This document shows, in pieces, positions 57,177 through 64,000 of a stretch of DNA of 64,000 bases. Numbering within the stretch: the stretch's first letter is position 1; each line of letters opens with the position of its first letter. This DNA is from CAIKMD01 sp963702925 (GTDB lineage: Bacteria; Pseudomonadota; Alphaproteobacteria; ATCC43930; CGMCC-115725): contig OY969771.1 in the NCBI GenBank assembly GCA_963702925.1, positions 1,302,001-1,366,000 of the forward strand. The letters run 5' to 3'. Made by a program: the position numbers and the translations under genes. Under the pieces are notes generated by a model. That model made no database searches and had not been told where the DNA came from. It worked only from the letters and a program-made list of their open reading frames with translations.

Positions 57177-58505
57177 TCAGTCCGCGTCGTCGCGCGCGGC
57201 TTCCACGGCAATCGCTTGCACCGCGGACGAGTCGCCCGCGGCTTCGCGCCGCGGCGAAGCCGCGCCGCCGAACATCATGACGAGCGGCGGCAGGGTGACG
57301 AGCACGGCGACGAAGCCGGTCGCGGGCAGGCCCGACCATTCGATCAGCGGCCCGGTCACCACCGCCATCGCCACGCTGATGCCGCCGGCGAAGCTTTCAT
57401 TGACGCCGATGGCGCGGCCGCGCTCTTGCGTTTGAAAATGGTCGGCGATCAACGCGGTCGCCGCGACATTGGCCGCCGCCCAGCCGAGTCCGACCAAGAA
57501 GGTTCCGAGCGTCACCGACCAATACATGCCGGTAAAGGCGACCAGCCCCGCGCCCACCAGCGCGGTGGCGACGCCGGGAAACATCACCGCATCGCGGCCG
57601 ATCCGGTCGGTCAGGCGGCCCAGGGGAATGGTGAAGGCAAACATGCCGGCCGAATGGAACATATGCGCGAAGGCGATCGCGCTCAGCGAATGGCCGTGAT
57701 GCGATAGCACCAAGGAGGTCAGCACCATCACGATCGACATGTTTCCCTGCGCCGCGGAATTGGCGACGATGGCGAGGCGCAGCCGAGCCTGGCGCAGCAT
57801 CAGCGACGCGCTGAATTCCGCTTGGCCTTCGGGCGGCGCGGGCGGCGCCCGGTAGCCGGGGTAATAGCGCTCGAGCTCCATGCCGATCTGCTTCGGATCG
57901 GGACGCACGAAGGCGATCAGCCCCATCCCCGCGATGATCAGCACCGGTAACATGAACCACGGCAAGGCCAGCGGGTCCTGGCCGATGCGGCGCGAAAAGG
58001 TTTCGGCGCCGCTCACCACCAGCGGCGCGATCGCCAAGCCGATCAGCGAGCCCATCGCGATATAGCCGAGCGCCTGGGCGCGGTGATGCGGCGGGAACAT
58101 GTCGGTCGCCGCGACGCGCAGCTGCTGCGCCGCGTTCATGCCCATGCCGAAAACGAGCATACCGATGACGAGCACGAGGAAGCTGTGCACGATCATCGAC
58201 GAACCGATGGCGACCGCGCCCAACAGCGCCAGCACGAGGCCGAAGAGAATCCCCGGCTTGCGGCCATAGACATCGGTGATCTTGCCGACCGGATAAGCGA
58301 CCAGAAATCGGCTGAAGCCGATCAGCCCGACCGAAAGCCCGGCCAGGCTCGCCGAGCCGGTCAAGGCGATCACCATCAGCGGCCCGAAGCCATAGGTGAA
58401 TTGCATTCCCGCGCCGGTGAAGGATTGCGACAAGGCGAAAAGCGTGATGTTCCGCTTGATGAGTGCAGGGACGCGGAAAGGTACGGCGCGAGCCTCGATC
58501 GTCAT
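57177..58505 (-). CDS. Major facilitator superfamily transporter
   Basis: A 442-residue inner-membrane secondary carrier with 12 predicted helices. The cytoplasmic loop 2-3 shows VAYPVGKITDVYGRKPGILFG, and its counterpart in the second half is IPLGRLTDRIGRDAVMFPG, both the usual MFS motif A. It has a long central loop (YYPGYRAPPAPPEGQAEF). The substrate is not known; the pattern resembles general drug or organic-acid exporters. The ATG at 58505 begins MTIEARAVPFRVPAL. It is divergent from the 2-oxoglutarate-oxygenase gene. Confidence 0.9.
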   Translation of the reverse strand: MTIEARAVPFRVPALIKRNITLFALSQSFTGAGMQFTYGFGPLMVIALTGSASLAGLSVGLIGFSRFLVAYPVGKITDVYGRKPGILFGLVLALLGAVAIGSSMIVHSFLVLVIGMLVFGMGMNAAQQLRVAATDMFPPHHRAQALGYIAMGSLIGLAIAPLVVSGAETFSRRIGQDPLALPWFMLPVLIIAGMGLIAFVRPDPKQIGMELERYYPGYRAPPAPPEGQAEFSASLMLRQARLRLAIVANSAAQGNMSIVMVLTSLVLSHHGHSLSAIAFAHMFHSAGMFAFTIPLGRLTDRIGRDAVMFPGVATALVGAGLVAFTGMYWSVTLGTFLVGLGWAAANVAATALIADHFQTQERGRAIGVNESFAGGISVAMAVVTGPLIEWSGLPATGFVAVLVTLPPLVMMFGGAASPRREAAGDSSAVQAIAVEAARDDAD

Positions 58506-58694
58506 GGCACAAGCCTAGCAGAACACCGAACCTGCGTCTTTCGCCACAATCGCCGCACGCGCAAGCGATGCTGCGGCGCAGCACGTTTTGACAAGGCGCG
58601 CGCGGCGGCTGGCGCGACGCCGCGCGGGCGTCTTGCCCCAAACGCGCGATCGGCGCATGCTTTGCAAAAGGCCCAAGTTTAGGGAGAGCGCTTC

Positions 58695-59714
58695 ATGTGC
58701 CCGGATACCAATACGATCATCGATGCCGGCGGCGATCTGCGCATTCCGGTGATCGATCTCGGCCCTTATCGCGCGGGCGAGACAGGCGCGCTCAAACGCG
58801 CGGCCGAGCAGCTGCGCCAGGCAAGCGAAAGCATCGGCTTTTATTTCATCGCCAATCACGGGGTCGAGCAGGCGTTGATCGACCGCGTCTTTGCCGAAGC
58901 CGAGCGGTTCCATCACTTGCCCCTGGAGCGCAAGATGGCGGTGCGCGCGCTCGAGGACCCGATCGGCTATTTGCCGGTCGGCGGCCAGACGCAACGCGCC
59001 GAGCGTTACGGCGCGCGCTCGAAACACCCTGACCGCAGCGAATCCTATTACATCCGCGAGGAATACGCGGCCGATCATCCGGATCGGCTCGCGAAGAAGC
59101 CTTGGGCATTCGACAATCGCTGGCCCGCGGATCTGCCGGGCTTCCGCGAAACCCTGCTCGCGTATTTCGCCACCTTATCGGCGCTGATGCGCGAGATTTT
59201 GCCGCTGCAATCCACGGCGCTCGGCCTCGGAGCGGACTACCTGCCGAACCACGACGCGTTCAAGCCGATGAACCCGACCTTGCGGCTGATTCATTATCCG
59301 CCGCGCCTGCCCGAGAATGACGGGCAGTACGGTATCGGCCCGCATACCGATTTCGGCTACACCACGATTCTGGCGCAAGCGCAGAAGCCGGGCCTCGAAA
59401 TCCTCAGCCGTTCGGGCGAATGGATCAAGGCGCCCGCTTATGACGGCTATCTTCTCGTCAACAACGCCGACTTGATGCAGCGCTGGACCAATGACCGGTT
59501 CCGCTCCGCGCCGCATCGCGTCTACAACCTCGAAGGCGACGAGCGGTTTTCGATTCCGTTTTTCGTCTCGACCCGTTGGGACGTGAAGCTCGAATGCCTC
59601 CCGACCTGCCAAGGCCCCGGCAACCCGCCGAAATACGCGCCGATCTCGCGCGCCGAATACCAGGCCGAGCTGCGCCGCACGGTCTATGACCTCCCGGGGA
59701 AGCAACCGGGCTAG
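58695..59714 (+). CDS. 2-oxoglutarate/Fe(II) oxygenase, isopenicillin-N-synthase-like
   Basis: A 339-residue non-heme iron oxygenase. The N-terminal region is IPVIDLGPYRAGETGALKRAAEQLRQASESIGFYFIANHGV, the DIOX_N domain. The iron ligands are H-T-D in GIGPHTDFGYTTILAQ and the distal histidine in RSAPHRV. The 2-oxoglutarate arginine is in ERFSIPFFVST. Known relatives oxidise gibberellins, ethylene precursors and other small molecules. The substrate is unknown. GGGAGAG is 7 bp upstream of the ATG at 58695. It ends 14 bp before an acyl-CoA-dehydrogenase-like flavoprotein, so the two may act in one pathway. Confidence 0.9.
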   Translation: MCPDTNTIIDAGGDLRIPVIDLGPYRAGETGALKRAAEQLRQASESIGFYFIANHGVEQALIDRVFAEAERFHHLPLERKMAVRALEDPIGYLPVGGQTQRAERYGARSKHPDRSESYYIREEYAADHPDRLAKKPWAFDNRWPADLPGFRETLLAYFATLSALMREILPLQSTALGLGADYLPNHDAFKPMNPTLRLIHYPPRLPENDGQYGIGPHTDFGYTTILAQAQKPGLEILSRSGEWIKAPAYDGYLLVNNADLMQRWTNDRFRSAPHRVYNLEGDERFSIPFFVSTRWDVKLECLPTCQGPGNPPKYAPISRAEYQAELRRTVYDLPGKQPG

Positions 59715-59728
59715 GCAAGGCCGGGCGC

Positions 59729-60904
59729 GTGAACCCGCTCGCCGGTCCCGATCAGGTCGAGCGCGCGCGGTCGCTGCAAAAGCTGATCGCGGCCGAAGCC
59801 GACGCAATCGAGCGCGAACGGCGTTTGACCGCGCCGGTGGTCGCGGCGCTGATCGAGCACGGCTTCTATCGCATGCTGTTGCCGCAAAGCCTGGGCGGCG
59901 CGGAATTGGCGCCGCGCTTTTTCATGGAAGCGCTCGAAGAGATCGCCATGGCGGATGCCAGCACCGCCTGGTGCCTCGGCCAATGCGGCGTCTGCGCCAT
60001 GGTTGCCGCGTATCTGGAGCGCGAATCCGCCGCCGAGATCTTCGCGACCCCGCCCGGCATTCTCGCTTGGGGCACGGCAGCGGGCGAGGTACGCGCAGTC
60101 GCAGGCGGCTATCGCGCGACCTGGCGCTGGAACTTCGCCAGCGGCTGCCGCCAGGCAAGCTGGCTCGGCGCCCATGTCCATGTCATCGCGCCCGACGGCA
60201 GCAAGCGGCGCAGAAACGACGGCACGATCGAGCAGCGCACGATCCTGTTCCCGGTTGCGGAGGCGCGGCTTTACGATGTCTGGGACGTGATCGGCCTCAA
60301 AGGCACCGGCACCGACGACTATGCCGTCGACGATATCTTCGTGCCCGAGCGTTTCACCGCGTTGCGCGACGATCCGGCGCATACGCGCGAGCCCGGGCCG
60401 CTGTACCGTCTCACCACCAGCATCGTGTTCGGTCTCGGCTTTGCCGCGATCGCTTTGGGCGTCGCGCGCGCCGCGCAGGATGCGGCGATCGCGCTGGCGC
60501 GCGGCAAATCCTCCTCGCAGGTGAAACACGCCATGCGCGACAATCACGCGGTCCATGCCCAGCTCGGCCGCAGCGAGGCGTTGCTGCGTGCCGCGCACGC
60601 TTATCTGTATGGCAGCGTCGACGAGGTGTGGCACGATCTCAGCCGGCCGGGCCCGCTCACGCCGCAACATCGCATTACGCTGCGCCTGGCCTCGACCTGG
60701 GCAATTCATCGCGCGGCCGAGGTGGTCGATGCCGCCTATCACATGGCCGGCGCCAGCGCGATCTTCCACGCCAATCCTTTCGAGCGCCGGTTTCGCGACA
60801 TCCATGCCATCGCGCAGCAAATCCAGGCGCGCGACATTCATTACGAGACCGTCGGCCAGGCGCTGCTCGGCATCGATCCCGAATCGCCGGTGTTCGCGAC
60901 GTGA
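59729..60904 (+). CDS. Acyl-CoA-dehydrogenase-fold flavoprotein (monooxygenase-like)
   Basis: A 391-residue protein of the acyl-CoA dehydrogenase fold. The pattern DAIERERRLTAPVVAALIEHGFYRMLLPQSLGG, WCLGQCGVCAMVAAYL and DVIGLKGTGTDDYAVDDIFVPE is closer to two-component flavin monooxygenases (HsaA, HpaB-like hydroxylases) than to true dehydrogenases. The catalytic Glu for acyl-CoA oxidation is not obvious, and the C-terminal HPNPFERRFRD-like segment (AIFHANPFERRFRDIHAI) is typical of that group. A separate reductase would be needed. The start is GTG 59729 after AAGG, with 14 bp to the preceding oxygenase. Confidence 0.87.
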   Translation: MNPLAGPDQVERARSLQKLIAAEADAIERERRLTAPVVAALIEHGFYRMLLPQSLGGAELAPRFFMEALEEIAMADASTAWCLGQCGVCAMVAAYLERESAAEIFATPPGILAWGTAAGEVRAVAGGYRATWRWNFASGCRQASWLGAHVHVIAPDGSKRRRNDGTIEQRTILFPVAEARLYDVWDVIGLKGTGTDDYAVDDIFVPERFTALRDDPAHTREPGPLYRLTTSIVFGLGFAAIALGVARAAQDAAIALARGKSSSQVKHAMRDNHAVHAQLGRSEALLRAAHAYLYGSVDEVWHDLSRPGPLTPQHRITLRLASTWAIHRAAEVVDAAYHMAGASAIFHANPFERRFRDIHAIAQQIQARDIHYETVGQALLGIDPESPVFAT

Positions 60905-60930
60905 ATCTTCGGATTCAGGTTTCTGACCGC

Positions 60931-60997
60931 GTCATGCCCGGACTTGGTCCGGGCATCCACGACGACGATGGACCCCGAGGCCAAGCCCGGGGGTGAC
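60931..60997. repeat. Dispersed palindromic repeat, copy 2
   Basis: Same family as 55461-55537 and 62354-62433. The first hairpin is intact; the second (GAGGCCAAGCCCGGG and GTGAC) is decayed. It lies between convergent genes. Confidence 0.75.
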
Positions 60998-61032
60998 GAT
61001 GGAAAACGCTTCGGCTTGAAACGAAGGCGCCT

Positions 61033-62235
61033 CTACCGCAGCGCGGCGCAGGCCTTCTGGATACGCGTGCAAGCGTCGGTGAGCATTTCGGTCGAGGTCG
61101 CGTAAGAGATGCGAAAATACGGCGCGAGGCCGAACGCCGTGCCCGGCACGGTCGCGACGCCGACCGCATCGAGCAGATAGGTGCAGAAATCCGTATCGGT
61201 CTCGATCGCCTTGCCTTCCGGCGTGCGCTTGCCGATCGTGCCGGCGCAAGACGGATAGACGTAGAACGCGCCTTCCGGTGTCGGGCAATGAATGCCCTTC
61301 GCCTCGTTCAGCATTACCACGACGAGATCGCGGCGCTGCTTGAAGATCGTATTGTGCTTCGCGATGAAATCCTGGGGTCCGTTCAGCGCTTCGACGCCCG
61401 CCGCCTGGCTGATCGACGACGGGTTGGTGGTCGATTGCGATTGCAGCGCGCCCATCGCCTTGATGAGCTCGACCGGACCGCCGGCATAGCCCAGCCGCCA
61501 GCCGGTCATGCAATAGGCCTTCGACATGCCGTTCAAGGTCAAAGTGCGCGGATAGAGTTTGGGCTCGATCTGCGCGATGGTGGTGAATTCGAACCCGTCA
61601 TAAAGCACATGCTCGTACATGTCGTCGCTGAGCACCCAGACATGCGGATGCTTCAACAGCACATCGGCGATCGCGCGCAGCTCTTTCTGCGCATAAGCCG
61701 CGCCCGACGGATTGGACGGCGAATTGAGGATGAGCCATTTGGTCTTCGGCGTGATCGCCGCGTCGAGATCCTCGGGCCGCAGCTTGAAGCCGTTATTCTC
61801 CGGCCCCACCACGGCAACCGGCGTGCCCTCGCACAGATTGACGATATCGGGATAGGACACCCAATAAGGCGCCGGCACGATCACCTCGTCGCCCGGATTC
61901 ACCGTGACGGTGAGCGCGTTGTAGAGCACCTGCTTGCCGCCGGTGCCGACCGAGATCTGGTTCGGCTGATAGTCGAGCCCGTTCTCGCGCTTGAACTTGG
62001 CGCAGATCGCCTTTTTCAGCTCGGGCGTGCCGTCCACCTGGGTGTATTTCGTGTCGCCGCGGTCGATCGCGCGCTTGGCCGCATCCTTCACGTTTTGCGG
62101 CGTGTCGAAATCGGGCTCGCCCGCCGCCAAGCCGATGACGTCCTTGCCCTCGGCCTTCAAGGCCAGCGCCTTATTGGCGATGGCGATGGTCGCCGAGGGT
62201 TTGATGCGCGACAGACGGTCAGCGATAAAGGCCAT
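61033..62235 (-). CDS. aatA: Aspartate aminotransferase, class I (alphaproteobacterial type)
   Basis: A 400-residue PLP enzyme that exchanges amino groups between aspartate and 2-oxoglutarate. The features are VIGLAAGEPDFDTPQNVKDAAKRAI at the N-terminus, the cofactor lysine K239 in LNGMSKAYCMTGWRLGY, NSPSNPSGAAY for the substrate Asn, and FRISYATSTEML for the C-terminal arginine. The type is the 1-beta AspAT of alphaproteobacteria, which often also accepts prephenate. The start MAFIADRLSRIKPSATIAI at 62235 is standard. Divergent from uvrB. Confidence 0.95.
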   Translation of the reverse strand: MAFIADRLSRIKPSATIAIANKALALKAEGKDVIGLAAGEPDFDTPQNVKDAAKRAIDRGDTKYTQVDGTPELKKAICAKFKRENGLDYQPNQISVGTGGKQVLYNALTVTVNPGDEVIVPAPYWVSYPDIVNLCEGTPVAVVGPENNGFKLRPEDLDAAITPKTKWLILNSPSNPSGAAYAQKELRAIADVLLKHPHVWVLSDDMYEHVLYDGFEFTTIAQIEPKLYPRTLTLNGMSKAYCMTGWRLGYAGGPVELIKAMGALQSQSTTNPSSISQAAGVEALNGPQDFIAKHNTIFKQRRDLVVVMLNEAKGIHCPTPEGAFYVYPSCAGTIGKRTPEGKAIETDTDFCTYLLDAVGVATVPGTAFGLAPYFRISYATSTEMLTDACTRIQKACAALR

Positions 62236-62353
62236 GGGAACTCGACGGATTTGCGGGTTTCAGGAAGCGCGCCAGATTAGCCTCGGCGTCGGTGCGGCGC
62301 AACATGGACGGCGAGTTGGGCGGCGTCGCATCACGTCTCGATTCCCTCGCGAG

Positions 62354-62433
62354 GTCATGCCCGGACTTGGTCCGGGCATCCACGCCTTCGGTGGCGAGAA
62401 ATCGTGAAAGGCCGGGCCAAGCCCGGCCATGAC
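62354..62433. repeat. Dispersed palindromic repeat, copy 3
   Basis: A complete copy of the repeat at 55461-55537, with both hairpins and outer GTCATG/CATGAC ends. It lies in the aatA-uvrB divergent gap. Confidence 0.8.
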
Positions 62434-62503
62434 AAATGTTTGGCGGCTGGCGTATGAGCGCCGCGCTGGAATAACCGCGCCGCGCGCCTTATCTTAAATT
62501 CCC

Positions 62504-64000
62504 ATGCCCATCTTGACCGAAGAGAAGCCGCTTGCCGATCAAGGGCGGCGCTTCACCATCCATTCGGAATTCCAGCCCGCCGGCGACCAGCCCCAGGCGA
62601 TCGCGACGTTGACCGAGGGAATCCAGGCCGGCGAGGTGAACCAGGTTCTGCTCGGCGTCACCGGCTCGGGCAAGACCTTCACCATGGCGCATGTCATCCA
62701 GCGCACCCAGCGCCCGGCGATCGTGCTCGCGCCCAACAAGACCTTGGCGGCGCAGCTTTACGGCGAGATGAAGAGCTTCTTTCCCGAGAACGCGGTGGAG
62801 TATTTCGTCTCCTATTACGATTACTATCAGCCCGAGGCCTATGTGCCGCGGACCGACACCTATATCGAGAAGGAATCCTCGATCAACGAGCAGATCGACC
62901 GCATGCGCCATTCGGCGACGCGCGCGATCCTCGAGCGGCGCGACACGGTGATCGTCGCCTCGGTTTCGTGCATTTACGGTATCGGTTCGGTCGAGACCTA
63001 TTCCGAGATGACCATGACGCTCGAATCCGGCAGTGCGGTCAACCGCACGCAGCTTCTGGCACGGCTGGTCGAGCTGCAATACCGGCGCAACGACATGAAT
63101 TTCGTCCGCGGCACGTTCCGCGCGCGCGGCGACACGATCGAAATCTTCCCGGCGCATTACGAGGATCGCGCCTGGCGCCTGTCGCTGTTCGGCGACGAGA
63201 TCGAGGCGATTCACGAATTCGACCCGCTGACCGGCGAGAAGACCGCCGCGCTCGAGGAAGTGAAGATCTATCCCAACAGCCACTATGTGACGCCGAAGCC
63301 GACGCTCAACCAGGCGATCGAGGAGATCAAGCGCGACCTGAAGCTCCGCCTCGCCGAGTTCCGCGCCGCCGGCAAGCTGTTGGAAGCCGAGCGGCTGGAG
63401 CAGCGCACCACTTTCGACGTCGAGATGATCGCGGCGACCGGCGCCTGCGCCGGGATCGAGAATTACTCGCGCTATCTCACCGGCCGCAAGCCGGGCGAGC
63501 CGCCGCCGACCTTGTTCGAATATCTGCCCAAGGACGCGCTGGTCTTCATCGACGAAAGCCATGTCACGGTGGGCCAGCTCAACGGCATGTATCGCGGCGA
63601 CTTCGCGCGCAAACACACGCTCAGCGAATACGGCTTCCGCCTGCCCTCCTGCATCGACAACCGGCCCTTGAAGTTCGAGGAATGGGAGCGAATGCGCGGC
63701 CAGACGGTGTTCGTCTCGGCGACGCCCGGCCCGTGGGAGCTGGAGCGCACCGGCGGGGTCTTTGCCGAGCAGGTGGTGCGCCCGACCGGCCTCGTGGATC
63801 CGGTGCCGGTGATCAGGCCGGTCGAAAACCAGGTCGACGATCTGATGGCGGAATGCCGCGAGGTGGCGCGCAAGGGCCTGCGCGTGCTGGTGACCACCTT
63901 GACCAAGAAAATGGCCGAGGCGCTGACCGAATATCTCCACGAAAACGGCATCCGCGTACGCTACATGCATTCCGATGTCGACACCTTGGAGCGCATCGAA
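62504..64000 (+). CDS. uvrB: Excinuclease ABC subunit B, 5' part (runs off the right edge)
   Basis: UvrB verifies DNA lesions and loads UvrC for nucleotide excision repair. The first 499 codons are present. Walker A is in VLLGVTGSGKTFTMAHVIQ (residues about 48-66). Helicase motifs are LAPNKTLAAQLYGEMKSFFPENAVEYFVSYYDYYQPEAYVPRTDTYI, whose YYDYYQPEAY segment is the damage-probing beta-hairpin. VFIDESHVTVGQL is the DEAH-type Walker B, and LVTTLTKKMAEALTEYL begins motif V. The ATG at 62504 gives the family start MPILTEEKPLADQGRRFTI. The frame is intact to the last base; about 200 residues lie beyond the window. Confidence 0.96.
   Translation, partial: MPILTEEKPLADQGRRFTIHSEFQPAGDQPQAIATLTEGIQAGEVNQVLLGVTGSGKTFTMAHVIQRTQRPAIVLAPNKTLAAQLYGEMKSFFPENAVEYFVSYYDYYQPEAYVPRTDTYIEKESSINEQIDRMRHSATRAILERRDTVIVASVSCIYGIGSVETYSEMTMTLESGSAVNRTQLLARLVELQYRRNDMNFVRGTFRARGDTIEIFPAHYEDRAWRLSLFGDEIEAIHEFDPLTGEKTAALEEVKIYPNSHYVTPKPTLNQAIEEIKRDLKLRLAEFRAAGKLLEAERLEQRTTFDVEMIAATGACAGIENYSRYLTGRKPGEPPPTLFEYLPKDALVFIDESHVTVGQLNGMYRGDFARKHTLSEYGFRLPSCIDNRPLKFEEWERMRGQTVFVSATPGPWELERTGGVFAEQVVRPTGLVDPVPVIRPVENQVDDLMAECREVARKGLRVLVTTLTKKMAEALTEYLHENGIRVRYMHSDVDTLERIE

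Noticed and set aside
62489..63970. Minus-strand frame opposite uvrB
   Set aside because: Shadow of uvrB, whose motifs are complete on the plus strand.

Overview
The window is high-GC (roughly two thirds G+C by eye) chromosomal DNA of an alphaproteobacterium. This rests on the yqeY-dnaG-rpoD block divergent from carA-carB-greA, an ELM1-type protein, trxB followed directly by an lsrB-like LysR gene, and dispersed palindromes of the GTCATGCCCGG type. The exact order (Rhodospirillales or Hyphomicrobiales-like) cannot be settled from the sequence. No rRNA, tRNA or CRISPR array was recognised by eye.

Layout. 1-8.7 kb is housekeeping: the 5' part of rpoD, then dnaG and yqeY (minus strand), then carA, carB, greA (plus) and an Lrp regulator. 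8.9-16.6 kb is envelope and redox: ELM1-like protein, a tandem-domain PAP2 phosphatase, a GT39-type membrane glycosyltransferase, a large unrecognised protein, trxB and a LysR regulator. 16.4-21.6 kb is accessory. A 2.4-kb stretch carrying one lower-GC gene sits between two 132-bp copies of the lysR 3' end, followed by a small monooxygenase-like gene and a DoxX/CBS-domain pair bracketed by short direct repeats. 21.6-35.8 kb is transport and catabolism: orphan NMT1-type binding protein, beta-hydroxyacid dehydrogenase, amidohydrolase, CocE-type hydrolase, AhpD-like protein, a candidate structured small RNA, a binding-protein-dependent ABC transporter with two tandem paralogous binding proteins, a GIY-YIG gene framed by inverted hairpins, and a hydantoinase-B-like protein. 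35.9-41.9 kb is a mixed region: cysteine-rich DUF6455-like protein, higBA toxin-antitoxin, DUF302, a second orphan NMT1 protein, a GST, an IS5-family element and two lipoproteins. 42-52.7 kb is envelope and stress: MlaC-like, GlsB-like, lytic transglycosylase, DoxX, MsrP, ClC channel, SCO1, a Cox11-cytochrome c fusion, an EF-G paralogue, a frameshifted CBS gene and UspA. 53-64 kb is catabolic and housekeeping: molybdenum hydroxylase large subunit, dienelactone hydrolase, MFS carrier, 2OG-Fe(II) oxygenase, an acyl-CoA-dehydrogenase-like flavoprotein, aspartate aminotransferase and the 5' part of uvrB.

Cross-links. Four FNR/FixK-type palindromes (TTGAT-N4-ATCAA or one base off) lie upstream of a CBS gene, a CocE hydrolase, the DUF6455-like gene and the CBS-pseudogene/UspA pair, which suggests a low-oxygen regulon. 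Several repeat types mark rearrangement: a palindromic element inserted at the carB start with duplication of the first 19 bases of the gene, REP-like hairpins around the GIY-YIG gene, and the duplicated lysR end. The best candidate for an undescribed system is the 16.4-19.1 kb unit: a 761-residue protein with two HEPN-like R-x5-H signatures, carried between duplicated 3' ends of a conserved regulator gene.
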